From Virgibacillus sp. AGTR (GTDB lineage: Bacteria; Bacillota; Bacilli; Bacillales; Amphibacillaceae), in NCBI RefSeq assembly GCF_016919725.2, contig NZ_JAJERH010000030.1, positions 1 to 46,483 on the forward strand: a stretch of DNA of 46,483 nt, read 5' to 3'. Under the pieces are notes generated by a model. That model was not told the origin of the DNA. It saw only the letters and a list, made by a program, of their open reading frames with translations, and ran no database searches. The position numbers and the translations under genes were made by a program. Of this stretch, positions 16,143 to 25,184 are shown piece by piece; position 1 is the first letter of the stretch, and every line of letters starts with the position of its first letter.

Positions 16143-16186
16143 TCTTGATCTAATAAGTAAAACCAATTTTATTAATTTTTGTATTC

Positions 16187-16216
16187 AAAAAAGGGCTGCT
16201 TTTAAGGCAGCCCCTT
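16187..16216 (-). terminator. Terminator of the aldehyde dehydrogenase gene
   Basis: On the minus strand GGGGCTGCC and the facing GCAGCCC form a stable stem with a short TTAAAA loop, followed by six T. Confidence 0.88.
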
Positions 16217-16230
16217 CGGAAGTCAATCCA

Positions 16231-17697
16231 TTAACTATAAGGATATTGTCGTGCTTTATGTTGTATACTAATCCATTTAAATGTTGTGAAGGCATCTAAG
16301 CTCCACTCTCCATTTAATCGGCCAAGTCCAGAATTTTTCACACCACCGAAGGCAACATTTGGTTCGTCGTTAATCGTACCATCATTAATATGGATCATAC
16401 CAGTATCCATTTGCTTTGCGAGCTCTGCTCCTCGTTCCACATCTCTTGTGTGAATGGCTCCACTTAATCCATAATCACTTTTATTGGCATAAGCAATAAC
16501 CTCTTCATCACTGGAAACTTTCATTATCGATATGACTGGAGCAAATAGCTCCTCATTTGCTAATGTCATGTCTGGTGTAACATCTGTAAATACTACTGGT
16601 TCCACAACATTTCCTTTAACTCCTCCGTGGACAATCGGCGTTGCACCTTCCTCAATTCCTTTTTCAATCAAATTCACGGTATTTTTCACTTGTTGCTCAT
16701 TGATAAGTGGTCCAATAATTGTAGTTGGATCACTTGGGTCGCCGCAAGTTAATGTTGATACTTTTGCTTGATATTTTTCTACAAATTCGTCATACACGTC
16801 TTCATGAACAATTAAGCGATTTGCAGACATACAAATTTGTCCTTGATGGGTGAAACGACTAAAAACTGCAGCACTTACTGCTAAATCCATATCAGCGTCG
16901 TCAAGAACAACAAGAGCACTGTTACCACCTAACTCTAAATGAGCTTCCTTTAAGTTTTTTCCAGCCACTGCACCGATATGTTTTCCAACTTTTGTAGATC
17001 CAGTAAAAGAAATAGCTCGTGGAATTGGATGTTCCACAAAATAATCGCCAATTTCAGCAATTTCCGTAGTAATGACATTTAATAATCCCTTTGGTAATCC
17101 AGCGTCTTCAAAAATTTTGGCAATCATTGTTCCACCAGTAATCGCTGTATGCTCATGTGGTTTCAATACGACGCCATTACCAGATGCTAATGCTGTAGCT
17201 ACTGATTTCATGGAGAGAAAGAATGGAAAATTAAATGGACTAATTACACCAACTACTCCAACAGGTACACGATACACTCTATTTTCCTTATGATCAATTG
17301 GTGAAGTTAATATTTTTCCATCCATACGAAATGGAAAAGTGGAAGCCTCTTTTATTATATTTGTTACGAGCCCGATTTCGAATTCAGCCTTTAGTCGGGT
17401 TCCACCAATTTCTTCAATAATAATGGATACAATCGATTCATGGTTGCTTTCAATGAAATGTACAGCCTTTTCAAACACTTCTCGCTGTGTAGTTGGATTA
17501 GTATTTGCCCACTGTTTTTGTACGGAGGCTGAAGCTTGATAAGCCTGATTCAAATCATCTGTAGTTGCAGCTTTGTAAGTAGCAATAATTTCTCCGTTAT
17601 ATGGATTTTTATTCTCCATTATTGTGGTTGATGAACCCTCACGCCATGTTCCGTTAATGTATTGACTGTTTAATTTTTTGAAATCCATTTGTATCAC
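16231..17697 (-). CDS. Aldehyde dehydrogenase (YfmT-like)
   Basis: A 488-residue NAD(P)-dependent aldehyde dehydrogenase. The catalytic Cys is in THQGQICMSANRLIV (about residue 287) and the general-base Glu in LELGGNSALVV (about residue 253). The Rossmann segment SFTGSTKVGKHIG precedes them. In B. subtilis an aldehyde (vanillin-type) dehydrogenase YfmT is encoded beside the soluble chemoreceptor YfmS. The same pairing here, 7 bp apart, supports orthology and suggests sensing and oxidation of an aromatic aldehyde. The symbol is left blank because the substrate is unproven. A strong terminator follows the gene. Confidence 0.93.
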   Translation of the reverse strand: MIQMDFKKLNSQYINGTWREGSSTTIMENKNPYNGEIIATYKAATTDDLNQAYQASASVQKQWANTNPTTQREVFEKAVHFIESNHESIVSIIIEEIGGTRLKAEFEIGLVTNIIKEASTFPFRMDGKILTSPIDHKENRVYRVPVGVVGVISPFNFPFFLSMKSVATALASGNGVVLKPHEHTAITGGTMIAKIFEDAGLPKGLLNVITTEIAEIGDYFVEHPIPRAISFTGSTKVGKHIGAVAGKNLKEAHLELGGNSALVVLDDADMDLAVSAAVFSRFTHQGQICMSANRLIVHEDVYDEFVEKYQAKVSTLTCGDPSDPTTIIGPLINEQQVKNTVNLIEKGIEEGATPIVHGGVKGNVVEPVVFTDVTPDMTLANEELFAPVISIMKVSSDEEVIAYANKSDYGLSGAIHTRDVERGAELAKQMDTGMIHINDGTINDEPNVAFGGVKNSGLGRLNGEWSLDAFTTFKWISIQHKARQYPYS

Positions 17698-17704
17698 TCC
17701 TTGT

Positions 17705-18577
17705 TTAATTTTTTAGTTGAATGTTCTCTTTCGCTAATTGTGCCAATGTGTGTATGTTCCCATTTATTTCCTGCATTGTGGCAGTTAGCTCTTCGATCGC
17801 TGCCGATTGACTGTCTGATTCTAAGTTGGCATCCTGAATATAGGTATCGAGATTAGATATTACTTCCTTAATATTATCCGTAATGGTGTGTATTTCTGTT
17901 ACCTGGTCTTTTGAATTAGCTGCCATATTTCTAATTTCATCTGCTACAACAGAAAATCCTCTTCCGTGTTCCCCAGCTCTCGCTGATTCAATTGCTGCAT
18001 TAAGCCCTAATAAATTACTTTGATCGGCTATCCCCTTGACAACATTTGATACTTTTTCAATGGTATCAACGCGATTTGTGACTTCTGTAGCTTTTTCTGA
18101 AATAAAGGACATGTTACTGGCAAGCCCGGTAATGGACTCAGCCATATCTTGAATCGTATTAGTCACATCATCAAACACGGCAGATAAATTTGTTGCAACT
18201 TCCGATAGCTGATTTGCTTTTTCAACACTTAGGCCTACTCCTACACCACCAATAACATTTCCTTCTTCGTCGTGTAGAGGAATAGCTCGAGCAATTAGGT
18301 TTACGCCGAATAGTTCTGCAGGGACAATGGCTGCTTGATTTTTATTCTCTAAAATAGCATTTGTAACAATATCCCCTTCTACTAAAGGGTCACCAGGATT
18401 TACATTAAGCGAGAATGTTTCCGCTGGAAAGTTGATCACTAACTTTTCTGTATCATAAATTCCAATTGTTATATCATCATTTATTAAGCTTTGTAAAAAT
18501 GGTCCAACGGTGACAAAAGATTGTAATAATGGATGAATATTTGTTTCTGCTAATTTTTCAGCATTGGCAAAGGTCAT
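17705..18577 (-). CDS. Soluble methyl-accepting chemotaxis protein (YfmS-like)
   Basis: A 290-residue cytosolic chemoreceptor with no membrane helix. An N-terminal sensor domain (about 1-135) is followed by the methyl-accepting signalling region, whose hairpin tip reads NLLGLNAAIESARAGEHGRG (about 190-209). ATG 18577 is preferred because AGGAG lies 8 bases upstream; a GTG at 18586 in frame sits on top of that site. Relays a small-molecule or redox cue to CheA. It is co-transcribed with the aldehyde dehydrogenase as in the B. subtilis yfmS-yfmT pair. A SigD-like promoter lies 54-80 bp upstream. Confidence 0.92.
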   Translation of the reverse strand: MTFANAEKLAETNIHPLLQSFVTVGPFLQSLINDDITIGIYDTEKLVINFPAETFSLNVNPGDPLVEGDIVTNAILENKNQAAIVPAELFGVNLIARAIPLHDEEGNVIGGVGVGLSVEKANQLSEVATNLSAVFDDVTNTIQDMAESITGLASNMSFISEKATEVTNRVDTIEKVSNVVKGIADQSNLLGLNAAIESARAGEHGRGFSVVADEIRNMAANSKDQVTEIHTITDNIKEVISNLDTYIQDANLESDSQSAAIEELTATMQEINGNIHTLAQLAKENIQLKN

Positions 18578-18630
18578 ATTTTTCACTCCTGTCTTTATTT
18601 CAATTTGTTGTTAATAATTGTACGTCATTA

Positions 18631-18656
18631 TTATCGGTAAAAATGCCTAGAATTAA
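18631..18656 (-). promoter_or_regulatory. SigD-like promoter of the soluble chemoreceptor operon
   Basis: On the minus strand TTAA (18656-18653), 14 bases, then ACCGATAA (18638-18631). Each element is one mismatch from the consensus. It points toward the yfmS-like gene and is divergent from the stator operon. Confidence 0.55.
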
Positions 18657-18742
18657 AGAGACATAAGAAATTATTAACAGTTTTTACACATATGCAATAG
18701 ATATATAGACTTATAAAAAAGCACATATTTCCAATTTTATCT

Positions 18743-18769
18743 TTATCATTTTAAAAATCCTGCCGATAA
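18743..18769 (+). promoter_or_regulatory. SigD-like promoter of the motPS operon
   Basis: GCCGATAA at 18762-18769 is an ideal SigD -10. The -35 at 15 bases' distance (TTAT, 18743-18746) is weak. The expected start near 18777 is just before the c-di-GMP aptamer. Confidence 0.6.
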
Positions 18770-18792
18770 CAATGGTATACAAAAATGAACAT

Positions 18793-18880
18793 GACATGGT
18801 TGATAAGGGCAAACTTTTCGAAAGGGGAGGACGCAAAGCCTAGGGTCTAAGGATTCTATCTATGATCGCCTGGTTGCCAA
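18793..18880 (+). ncRNA. Cyclic di-GMP-I (GEMM) riboswitch aptamer
   Basis: The hallmark segments occur in order: GGGCAAAC, the TTCGAAAG GNRA-type tetraloop hairpin, GGACGCAAAGCC, then the TAGGGTCTAAGG tetraloop-receptor arm, and a closing 3' strand near GCCTGGTTGCC. This is the class I c-di-GMP aptamer (GEMM) layout. It lies in the leader of motP, 160 bp before the start codon, and is followed by a terminator. The stator operon is therefore likely controlled by c-di-GMP. Whether the ligand turns expression on or off cannot be decided by eye. Confidence 0.92.
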
Positions 18881-18977
18881 GTATTTTCTTTTATTTGTTT
18901 CTTCTTATATAGAAGTGACACTTTTCCTACATCAGCTAGGTGAGGTGTTCACAACTATAAATAAAAGAGGTTTTTTG

Positions 18978-19012
18978 GCTATTCGTTATCAGGATAGCTT
19001 TTTTGATGGAAA
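18978..19012 (+). terminator. Terminator stem of the riboswitch expression platform
   Basis: GCTATTC and GGATAGC form a 7-bp stem (one G-U) over GTTATCA, followed by six T. It lies between the c-di-GMP aptamer and motP, as expected for transcriptional control. Confidence 0.8.
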
Positions 19013-19041
19013 GTTATGTAATTTGAACAGGAGGATTAAAT

Positions 19042-19827
19042 GTGGACAAAACATCTATTATAGGAATCTTTTTAGGAATTATTGCAGTTGGCGTAGGAAT
19101 GGTATTAAAAGGAGTTGATCTGGTTGCACTCGTTAATCCAGCGGCTATATTAATTATTTTTATAGGTACTGCTGCATCTGTTTGTATTGCTTTTCCAATG
19201 AGTACACTTAAAAAGATTCCAGCTTTAGTGAAAATTATTTTTTCGGATAAACAACAATATAATCATAGAGAAGTAGTTGAGATGTTTACACAATTAGCTG
19301 ATCAAACGAGAAAAGAAGGTCTATTGTCATTAGAAAAGCAGCTAAAGGAAATTGATGATCCTTTTTTACAGTCTGGCTTACAGTTTGTAGTAGATGGACA
19401 GTCTCCTGAGTTTATTCGAGAAGTTATGCTAGAGAAAATTAATGCTATGGAAGACAGACATCAGGAGGGAGTTGCTGTTTTCTCTCAAGCAGGTACATAT
19501 GCGCCGACCTTAGGTGTGTTAGGGGCAGTAATTGGGTTGATAGCTGCATTAGGTGATATGCAGAATATGGATGTGCTTGGACATGCTATATCCGCTGCGT
19601 TTATTGCCACTTTGTTAGGTATTTTTTCAGGATATGTACTTTGGCATCCTTTTGCAAATAAGCTTAGAGAAAAATCGAAAAAAGAAGTGCAAATAAAGGA
19701 GATCATGCTGGAAGGAATGTTATCTATTACAGTTGGTAATTCTGCAATGGTTGTACAAGATAAACTAGGCTCGTATTTGTCAACGAAGGAATTTGCTTCC
19801 TTAAAAAAGGATGAGACAGATGCGTAG
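19042..19827 (+). CDS. motP: Flagellar stator subunit MotP (Na+-type, MotA homologue)
   Basis: A 261-residue membrane protein with four helices: two at the N-terminus (about 5-50), and two around residues 150-205 (APTLGVLGAVIGLIAALGDM and the following segment). A charged cytoplasmic loop of about 100 residues lies between them. It starts with GTG at 19042, supported by CAGGAGG 7-8 bases upstream. It forms the stator with MotS around the flagellar rotor and, by homology to MotPS of alkaliphilic bacilli, is driven by Na+. It overlaps motS. Sodium specificity is family-based inference. Transcription probably depends on the SigD-like promoter and the c-di-GMP riboswitch upstream. Confidence 0.94.
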   Translation: MDKTSIIGIFLGIIAVGVGMVLKGVDLVALVNPAAILIIFIGTAASVCIAFPMSTLKKIPALVKIIFSDKQQYNHREVVEMFTQLADQTRKEGLLSLEKQLKEIDDPFLQSGLQFVVDGQSPEFIREVMLEKINAMEDRHQEGVAVFSQAGTYAPTLGVLGAVIGLIAALGDMQNMDVLGHAISAAFIATLLGIFSGYVLWHPFANKLREKSKKEVQIKEIMLEGMLSITVGNSAMVVQDKLGSYLSTKEFASLKKDETDA

Positions 19828-20596
19828 AAATAGACAGCGAAAACAACATCATATTGATGAATCATGGTTACTTCCCTATTCCGATTTATTAACATTATTG
19901 CTCGCTCTATTCATCGTATTATTTGCAATGAGTGAGGTTGATACACAAAAATACAAAGAATTATCACGTGTGTTTCAAAATGAGTTTTCTGGAGGACAAG
20001 GTATCTTAGAGGAGAGTAATCATTCTATTGAACTCCCAAATAAAGTTGATGAGGACAACAAAGAAGAAGAGAAACAATTAACACCAAATGAACAGGAACT
20101 AAAGGATTTACAAGAAGTACAGAATCAAATGAATAAATATATTGCTGAAAAAGGGCTCCATGATAAATTAGACACAAAACTGACAGATGAAGGATTGTTA
20201 ATATCTATATTAAACGATATATCATTTGATTCTGGGAGTGCTGAAGTTTCGACGAATGGTAAGCAAATTGCGGAGGAAGTATCAGAGTTTCTTTATACGG
20301 ACCCGCCCCATCAAGTGGTAGTTAGTGGTCATACGGATGATCGCCCAATTAATTATGCCGAATTTACTTCAAACTGGGAATTAAGTGTGACTCGAGCTGT
20401 CAATTTCATGCATTTATTATTAAAAAATGAAAAACTAGATCCAACTAAATTTAGCGCTAAAGGGTATGGACCGCATCAACCAGCTGTACCTAATTCAAGC
20501 GAGAAAAATCGCGCGAAAAATAGACGAGTTGAAGTTCTTATATTACCGAATTATGAAATTGATACACAGAACATTGATCGGAATAAAAACAACTAG
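19820..20596 (+). CDS. motS: Flagellar stator subunit MotS (Na+-type, MotB homologue)
   Basis: A 258-residue protein with a single N-terminal membrane helix and a C-terminal OmpA-type peptidoglycan-binding domain (about 120-250; VSGHTDDRPINYAEFTSNWE, GYGPHQPAVPNSSEKNRAKN). The ion-binding Asp is Asp22 in LLPYSDLLTLLLALF. ATG 19820 is favoured over ATG 19811 because AAGGA is 8-9 bases upstream; the overlap with motP is 8 bp. It anchors the stator to the wall and conducts the coupling ion. A Glu/Lys-rich plug-linker region (about 60-110) is longer than average. Confidence 0.94.
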   Translation: MRRNRQRKQHHIDESWLLPYSDLLTLLLALFIVLFAMSEVDTQKYKELSRVFQNEFSGGQGILEESNHSIELPNKVDEDNKEEEKQLTPNEQELKDLQEVQNQMNKYIAEKGLHDKLDTKLTDEGLLISILNDISFDSGSAEVSTNGKQIAEEVSEFLYTDPPHQVVVSGHTDDRPINYAEFTSNWELSVTRAVNFMHLLLKNEKLDPTKFSAKGYGPHQPAVPNSSEKNRAKNRRVEVLILPNYEIDTQNIDRNKNN

Positions 20597-20620
20597 TTTT
20601 GTAAATCAGGAGGAACAGAA

Positions 20621-22315
20621 TTGAAAAAAGTATTGACATTTAAGAGCATAAAAATGAAGTTGTTCGTTGCGTTTTCTGTCATCATCATATTGGTACTATT
20701 GCTAGGCATTACAAATTTTATTGGTATGAAACAGAGCAATGCAAACACAAAAGAGATAATAAAAGAAGAAATGCAGCTATTAGTGGCAGATGAACAGCTG
20801 GCTATAAATATGGCTGAACGGACAAGTCAAATCCGCGGATATTTGTTATATGGTGAAAATAAATACAAACAGAACTTTAAGGATACAGTGGAAGAAACAA
20901 TCAAGCTTGAGAATTTTGTGTTGGATCACGCAGATTCAAAGCAAGTAAAATCTTTAATGGATAAAAAAATTGAGTGGGGCCATCTAACGGATAAAGTTTT
21001 TAAGGAGTATGATAGTGGAGACAAAGAAAAAGCAATGCTCATTATGACGAGCCAGGTGCAGCCACTTGCAAATGATTTGATAAGTGGATTTAAGGATTTA
21101 GCAGCAGATAAAGAAAGAACTATCAATAGCATGGGAGAGTCGATGATTGAAACAGGCAATTCCTTACTTATAATTGGTATAGTGGTTACTGCAGTAGTCA
21201 TTATACTAGGAGCCTTGATTGCATTAATTACATCAAATTCAATTACGAGGCCATTGCAATTAGTTAAGCAGCGAATGAATATTATTGCCGAAGGAAAGCT
21301 TAACCATGAACCGTTGGTGGTTAAAACAAAAGATGAAATTGGGCAACTGACCAATGCAGCTAATACCATGAATGCTAATTTAAAGGAACTCCTATCTAAA
21401 GTGAAACAAGTTTCTTCAAAAGTAAATGACCAAAGTGAAGCATTAACACAGGCGGCTAATGAAGTTCAACAAGGTACAGAGCAAGTTGCTGTAACTATGC
21501 AGGAATTAGCATCAGGTTCGGAAGGACAAGCTAGTCATGCAGGAAACTTGGCAAGTATGATGCATGATTTTGATCGAAGTATTCAGGAAGTAAATACGAG
21601 TAGCGAAATGATTCAGAATGCTTCTATTGAAATATTAGATCAAACGGAAGCTGGACAGGTTACTATGGTATCTACAAAGGACCAAGTTAGGAAAGTTGAT
21701 CAAATTGTGAAGGATGCTGTCCAGCGAGTAGAAGGATTGGATACTAAATCGCAGCAAATATCTAATTTAGTAACAGTAATTAGTGACATAGCAGAGCAAA
21801 CAAATCTACTTGCATTGAATGCAGCAATTGAAGCAGCAAGAGCAGGTGAACATGGCCAAGGTTTTTCTGTCGTAGCGGACGAAGTTCGAAAGCTTGCAGA
21901 ACAGGTTTCCTCGTCGTTAGATGAAATAACAAATGCCGTGGGAGATATTCAATCAGAGTCACAATTTGTAGTAACTACCCTACAAACAAGTTATCGAGAA
22001 GTAGAAGAGGGAACAGGTCAAATGGAGTCGACCGAAGAAACATTTAATACGATCTATACCTCTGTTAAACATATGACCGAACAAATTAGAGCAGTGAAAA
22101 ATCACTTAGTAGGAATTGCTGAAAGTAGTAAAGAAATGAATGGTTCAGTAAGTGAAATTGCAGCTATTTCACAGGAATCAGCAGCTGGTGTGGAGCAAAC
22201 TTCTGCTTCGACTCAACAAACCAGTAGTTCAATGGAAGAAGTTGCCGCTAACGCTGACCAACTAGCGGATTTAGCTGATGAATTAAATATGTTAATTAAA
22301 CGATTTAATTTGTAG
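20621..22315 (+). CDS. Transmembrane methyl-accepting chemotaxis protein
   Basis: A 564-residue chemoreceptor. A first membrane helix (about 13-33) is followed by an extracytoplasmic four-helix-bundle-type sensor (about 34-185), a second membrane helix (about 186-208), a HAMP domain (about 208-262) and the signalling domain with tip [20 protein letters not shown] (about 392-411). TTG at 20621 is the start, chosen because CAGGAGGAACAGAA directly precedes it. It begins 24 bp after motS, so it is probably in the c-di-GMP-riboswitch operon. The ligand is unknown. Pairing a receptor with Na+ stators may link taxis to ion or pH sensing; that is inference. Confidence 0.93.
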   Translation: MKKVLTFKSIKMKLFVAFSVIIILVLLLGITNFIGMKQSNANTKEIIKEEMQLLVADEQLAINMAERTSQIRGYLLYGENKYKQNFKDTVEETIKLENFVLDHADSKQVKSLMDKKIEWGHLTDKVFKEYDSGDKEKAMLIMTSQVQPLANDLISGFKDLAADKERTINSMGESMIETGNSLLIIGIVVTAVVIILGALIALITSNSITRPLQLVKQRMNIIAEGKLNHEPLVVKTKDEIGQLTNAANTMNANLKELLSKVKQVSSKVNDQSEALTQAANEVQQGTEQVAVTMQELASGSEGQASHAGNLASMMHDFDRSIQEVNTSSEMIQNASIEILDQTEAGQVTMVSTKDQVRKVDQIVKDAVQRVEGLDTKSQQISNLVTVISDIAEQTNLLALNAAIEAARAGEHGQGFSVVADEVRKLAEQVSSSLDEITNAVGDIQSESQFVVTTLQTSYREVEEGTGQMESTEETFNTIYTSVKHMTEQIRAVKNHLVGIAESSKEMNGSVSEIAAISQESAAGVEQTSASTQQTSSSMEEVAANADQLADLADELNMLIKRFNL

Positions 22316-22387
22316 TATTATACAGGTTAAAGAAAGTAATACATGGAATGAATCTTGTTGTATATAAATAAAGAGATACTACCCCAG

Positions 22388-22457
22388 ATTGGAGTAACAG
22401 CAAGCTCCAAACAAGCGGAATAAATAGAAAAACATGGTAATATATCATGTTTTTTTA
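22388..22457 (+). terminator. Hairpin plus terminator after the stator/chemoreceptor operon
   Basis: A first hairpin (TTGGAG/CTCCAA, about 22389-22411) is followed by AAACATG/CATGTTT (22430-22452) and a T run. The second is a plausible intrinsic terminator. The rest of the 306-bp gap holds the ltaS promoter. Confidence 0.65.
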
Positions 22458-22520
22458 TTATGTAAAGCTAAGGGATCAAGGGTTCGACAAATAATGCCAA
22501 AAAAAGTCACAGAAAAGTCT

Positions 22521-22549
22521 TTGACCAAATAGGAGGATTGCGTTATAAT
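22521..22549 (+). promoter_or_regulatory. SigA-type promoter of ltaS
   Basis: TTGACC (22521-22526), 17 bases, TATAAT (22544-22549): a near-perfect vegetative promoter. A TTCGACAAA sequence at 22483-22491 resembles a Spo0A box but may be chance. Confidence 0.8.
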
Positions 22550-22621
22550 TAAAAATCGTTATTAGCTAAAGATATAACTAAACAAATTAAAAATTGAGAT
22601 TTAAAATTAGAGGTGAAAAAA

Positions 22622-24571
22622 GTGAAGAAATTAGTATCAACAAAAATGGGGTTCTTCGCGGTTGCACTGGTTTTATTTTGGATAAAAACGTATACGATAT
22701 ATAAATTTGAATTCAATCTAGGTGTAAGTGGGGCAATGCAAGAATTTCTATTATTCTTTAATCCTCTCAGTTCTGGATTAATTTTTCTCGGACTAGCCTT
22801 ATTTGCAAAAGGTAGAAGAGCAGGAATATGGATTATCGTAATAGACGCAATTCTTTCATTTATCTTATATGCAAACGTCGTGTTCTATCGCTTCAATAGT
22901 GATTTCATTACCATTCCTACGTTAATGCAGACAGATAACTTTGGAAGTATTGGTGGAAGTATTGCTGATTTAGCTCAAATGCATGATTTGCTGTATGCAG
23001 TCGATATCATTTTACTAATCGTATTGTATACCACGATACGTAAAGGTTGGTCAGTAAGTCGTATACAACTCCGTAAGCCATTTATGGTATTAGCTGCAGG
23101 TGTATTAGCTTTTACTATTAATCTAGGATTAGCAGAAGCTGACCGTCCACAGTTATTAGAAAGAACATTTGATAGAAACTATTTAGTGAAATATTTGGGA
23201 GCATTTAACTTTACCATTTATGATGCTATTCAAAGTGCTAAAACGTCAACTAGACGTGTACTAGCAGATAGTAGTGACATCGTAAAAGTAGAGAACTACA
23301 CGAAATCGAAGTATGCAGAACCGAATGAAGCGTATTTTGGTAAGGGTGAAGGAAAGAATATTATTAAAATTCATTTAGAGTCTTTTCAATCATTCTTAAT
23401 TGATTATAAGCTACATGGAGAAGAAGTTACGCCATTTTTGAATTCTCTCGTTCATGATCAGGAAAAAGGCTTCACATATTTTGATAACTTCTTCCATCAA
23501 ACAGAGCAAGGTAAAACAGCTGATGCAGAATTAATTACAGATACTTCATTATATGGGTTACCACAAGGAGCAGCCTTTGTTACTAAAGGTAGTAACACTT
23601 TTCAAGGGCTACCAGCTATACTAGGACAACAACAAGGTTATACAAGTTCTGTATTACATGGAGATGGTAAATCATTTTGGAATCGTGATGAAGTATATAA
23701 ACACTTAGGTATTGATGAGTTTTATCATGAAGCGTATTTTGATATGAGTAAAGAAAATGTTATTAATTATGGCTTAAAGGATAAACCATTCTTCGAAGAA
23801 TCAATGCAATACCTTGAAGAAATGGATCAACCATTTTATGCCCATATGATGACTCTAACTCACCATCATCCGTATCTCATTGATGAAGAAGAGGCAAGTA
23901 TTGAGCCAGCTGAAACAGGAGATGGTTCTGTTGACAGATACTTCCAAACAGCTCGCTATTTGGATGAATCGTTAGAACAATTCTTTAATGATTTGAAAGA
24001 AGCAGGTTTATATGAGGACTCAATTATTATGATCTATGGAGACCACTATGGAATATCTGATAACCATAACAGGGCAATGGCCGAGATTACTGGAGAAGAA
24101 ATTACTCCATTGAAAAATGCTGATTTACAGCGTGTGCCCTTCATGATTAAGGTGCCAGGAGTAGAAGGGCAAGGTATTAATCATGAATATAGTGGCCAAA
24201 TCGATGTTATGCCAACGCTACTGCATATTTTAGGAATTGATGCCAGAGATTACATTCAATTTGGTACAGACATGTTTTCAGAGGATCATAAAGATTTCGT
24301 CCCATTTCGTAATGGTAACTTTATGACAGAAAAATATAGTTATGTTGATGGGAAATACTACGATAATGCAACAAAAGAGGTTATTGAAGAGCCTACTCCA
24401 GAAATGAAAGAAATGCATGAGACAGTTATGAAGGAGCTAGAGCTTTCCGATGAAGTGTTGTATGGTGACCTATTACGTTTCTATACACCAAATGAAGATT
24501 GGCAACCTGTAGATGAAAATGAGTATTTCTACGGTGGACCAGATGATGAAAATGGAAAGGTAGAAGAATAA
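22622..24571 (+). CDS. ltaS: Lipoteichoic acid synthase (LtaS family)
   Basis: A 649-residue membrane enzyme with five N-terminal membrane helices (about 8-190), a linker containing RRVLADSSD where signal peptidase could cut, and an extracellular sulfatase-fold domain. Metal/catalytic residues are visible: Glu in IIKIHLESFQ, the nucleophile Thr in QGKTADAEL (about residue 298), and Asp-His in YGDHYGI. It polymerises glycerol phosphate from phosphatidylglycerol onto the lipid anchor. GTG 22622 is chosen because AGAGGTG is 7 bases upstream; GTG 22613 lies within that site. An acidic C-terminus (ENGKVEE) is notable. A SigA promoter and a terminator frame it as a single-gene unit. Confidence 0.94.
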   Translation: MKKLVSTKMGFFAVALVLFWIKTYTIYKFEFNLGVSGAMQEFLLFFNPLSSGLIFLGLALFAKGRRAGIWIIVIDAILSFILYANVVFYRFNSDFITIPTLMQTDNFGSIGGSIADLAQMHDLLYAVDIILLIVLYTTIRKGWSVSRIQLRKPFMVLAAGVLAFTINLGLAEADRPQLLERTFDRNYLVKYLGAFNFTIYDAIQSAKTSTRRVLADSSDIVKVENYTKSKYAEPNEAYFGKGEGKNIIKIHLESFQSFLIDYKLHGEEVTPFLNSLVHDQEKGFTYFDNFFHQTEQGKTADAELITDTSLYGLPQGAAFVTKGSNTFQGLPAILGQQQGYTSSVLHGDGKSFWNRDEVYKHLGIDEFYHEAYFDMSKENVINYGLKDKPFFEESMQYLEEMDQPFYAHMMTLTHHHPYLIDEEEASIEPAETGDGSVDRYFQTARYLDESLEQFFNDLKEAGLYEDSIIMIYGDHYGISDNHNRAMAEITGEEITPLKNADLQRVPFMIKVPGVEGQGINHEYSGQIDVMPTLLHILGIDARDYIQFGTDMFSEDHKDFVPFRNGNFMTEKYSYVDGKYYDNATKEVIEEPTPEMKEMHETVMKELELSDEVLYGDLLRFYTPNEDWQPVDENEYFYGGPDDENGKVEE

Positions 24572-24574
24572 AGA

Positions 24575-24615
24575 AAAAACTGGGAGACTATACTAAGCCT
24601 CCCAGTTTTTTGTTT
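24575..24615 (+). terminator. ltaS terminator
   Basis: AAAAACTGGGAG and CTCCCAGTTTTTT pair in a strong stem followed by T, 4 bp after the stop. Confidence 0.93.
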
Positions 24616-24860
24616 AGGTTATAATTTTCTAAATCAAGAGTAGGACAACTATATGGTGTATATGCTCATTTTTTACAGTAGCTATGAAAGAACTTAATTT
24701 GACCTGATAATTATCTGAAAAATTAACAAATAACCATTTTAACATAGAATCCTACCAAATGCATTACATCGTCTGTTAAAAGTTACATACAATAAATTAT
24801 ACAAGCATTAGATGCTTGGTGTATATCATATAGCAAGGAAACCTAAATTAAATGCAAACA
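24616..24860. other. AT-rich gap, no gene seen
   Basis: Between the ltaS terminator and the toxin locus. It has no ORF with a ribosome site and no hairpin of note. Confidence 0.4.
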
Positions 24861-24886
24861 AATGTTCTGTTTCGAGGTATTTATTT

Positions 24887-24904
24887 TATAATGTATGATA
24901 TACT
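24887..24904 (+). promoter_or_regulatory. Likely promoter of the type I toxin mRNA
   Basis: Two possible -10 elements: TATAAT (24887-24892) and TGATATACT, an extended -10 (TATACT at 24899-24904). No clear -35 was found. Either would place the toxin message start 60-75 bp upstream of the TTG start. Confidence 0.45.
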
Positions 24905-24970
24905 AATTAACAGATAACGTTCTTTTAGGACAATCGGCTAGCCCTATTTTTTTCTGAGGGGGTGAGCCAA

Positions 24971-25066
24971 TTGAACATTTATGAAGTGTTTATGGTGATG
25001 TTTTCGTTTGGCACCTTTTTGGTAGCTTTCTTGACTCTGATCATACGGATCATCAATAAAAAATAG
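24971..25066 (+). CDS. Type I toxin, holin-like (TxpA/Hol_Tox type)
   Basis: A 31-residue peptide beginning MNIYEVFMVMFSFGTFLVAF and ending RIINKK. TTG 24971 follows GAGGGGGTGAG. It has one hydrophobic helix with a short basic tail, the pattern of putative holin-like toxins of Firmicute type I systems (YEVFMVMFSFGT resembles their YESLMLMIAFGT-type start). An antisense RNA gene appears to overlap the 3' end. The toxin message ends at a strong hairpin (25141-25167). Such peptides insert in the membrane when not silenced. The identification is by pattern; toxicity is inferred. Confidence 0.75.
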   Translation: MNIYEVFMVMFSFGTFLVAFLTLIIRIINKK

Positions 25067-25184
25067 ACCTCCCTTTAGCCTTACATGCATGGAGAGGCCT
25101 ATTTGCGGAAAGCCGATCCCTAGGGGAACTGCTTATCTTTGACCACAGTTGCAGCTGTGGTCTTTTTAGTATATGCATAATTCT
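25058..25184 (-). ncRNA. Probable antisense RNA antitoxin
   Basis: On the minus strand an extended -10 (TGGTATACT, TATACT at 25196-25191) would start RNA near 25184. The RNA runs through the toxin mRNA's 3' untranslated region and ends at a hairpin TAGGCCTC / GAGGTCTA (about 25092 to 25064), followed by TTTTTT that overlaps the last toxin codons. About 125 nt of complementarity to the toxin message would allow RNA-RNA pairing and RNase III decay, as in txpA/RatA. Confidence 0.6.
25141..25167 (+). terminator. Toxin mRNA terminator
   Basis: GACCACAG and CTGTGGTC form an 8-bp perfect stem over TTGCAG, followed by five T. Confidence 0.88.

Noticed and set aside
18915-19118. 67-aa frame before motP
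   Set aside because: Overlaps the riboswitch terminator and the motP start in another frame; no ribosome site.
22483-22491. TTCGACAAA upstream of ltaS as a Spo0A site
   Set aside because: It is 30 bp upstream of a near-consensus SigA -35 and a 7-base core is expected several times by chance in this window.
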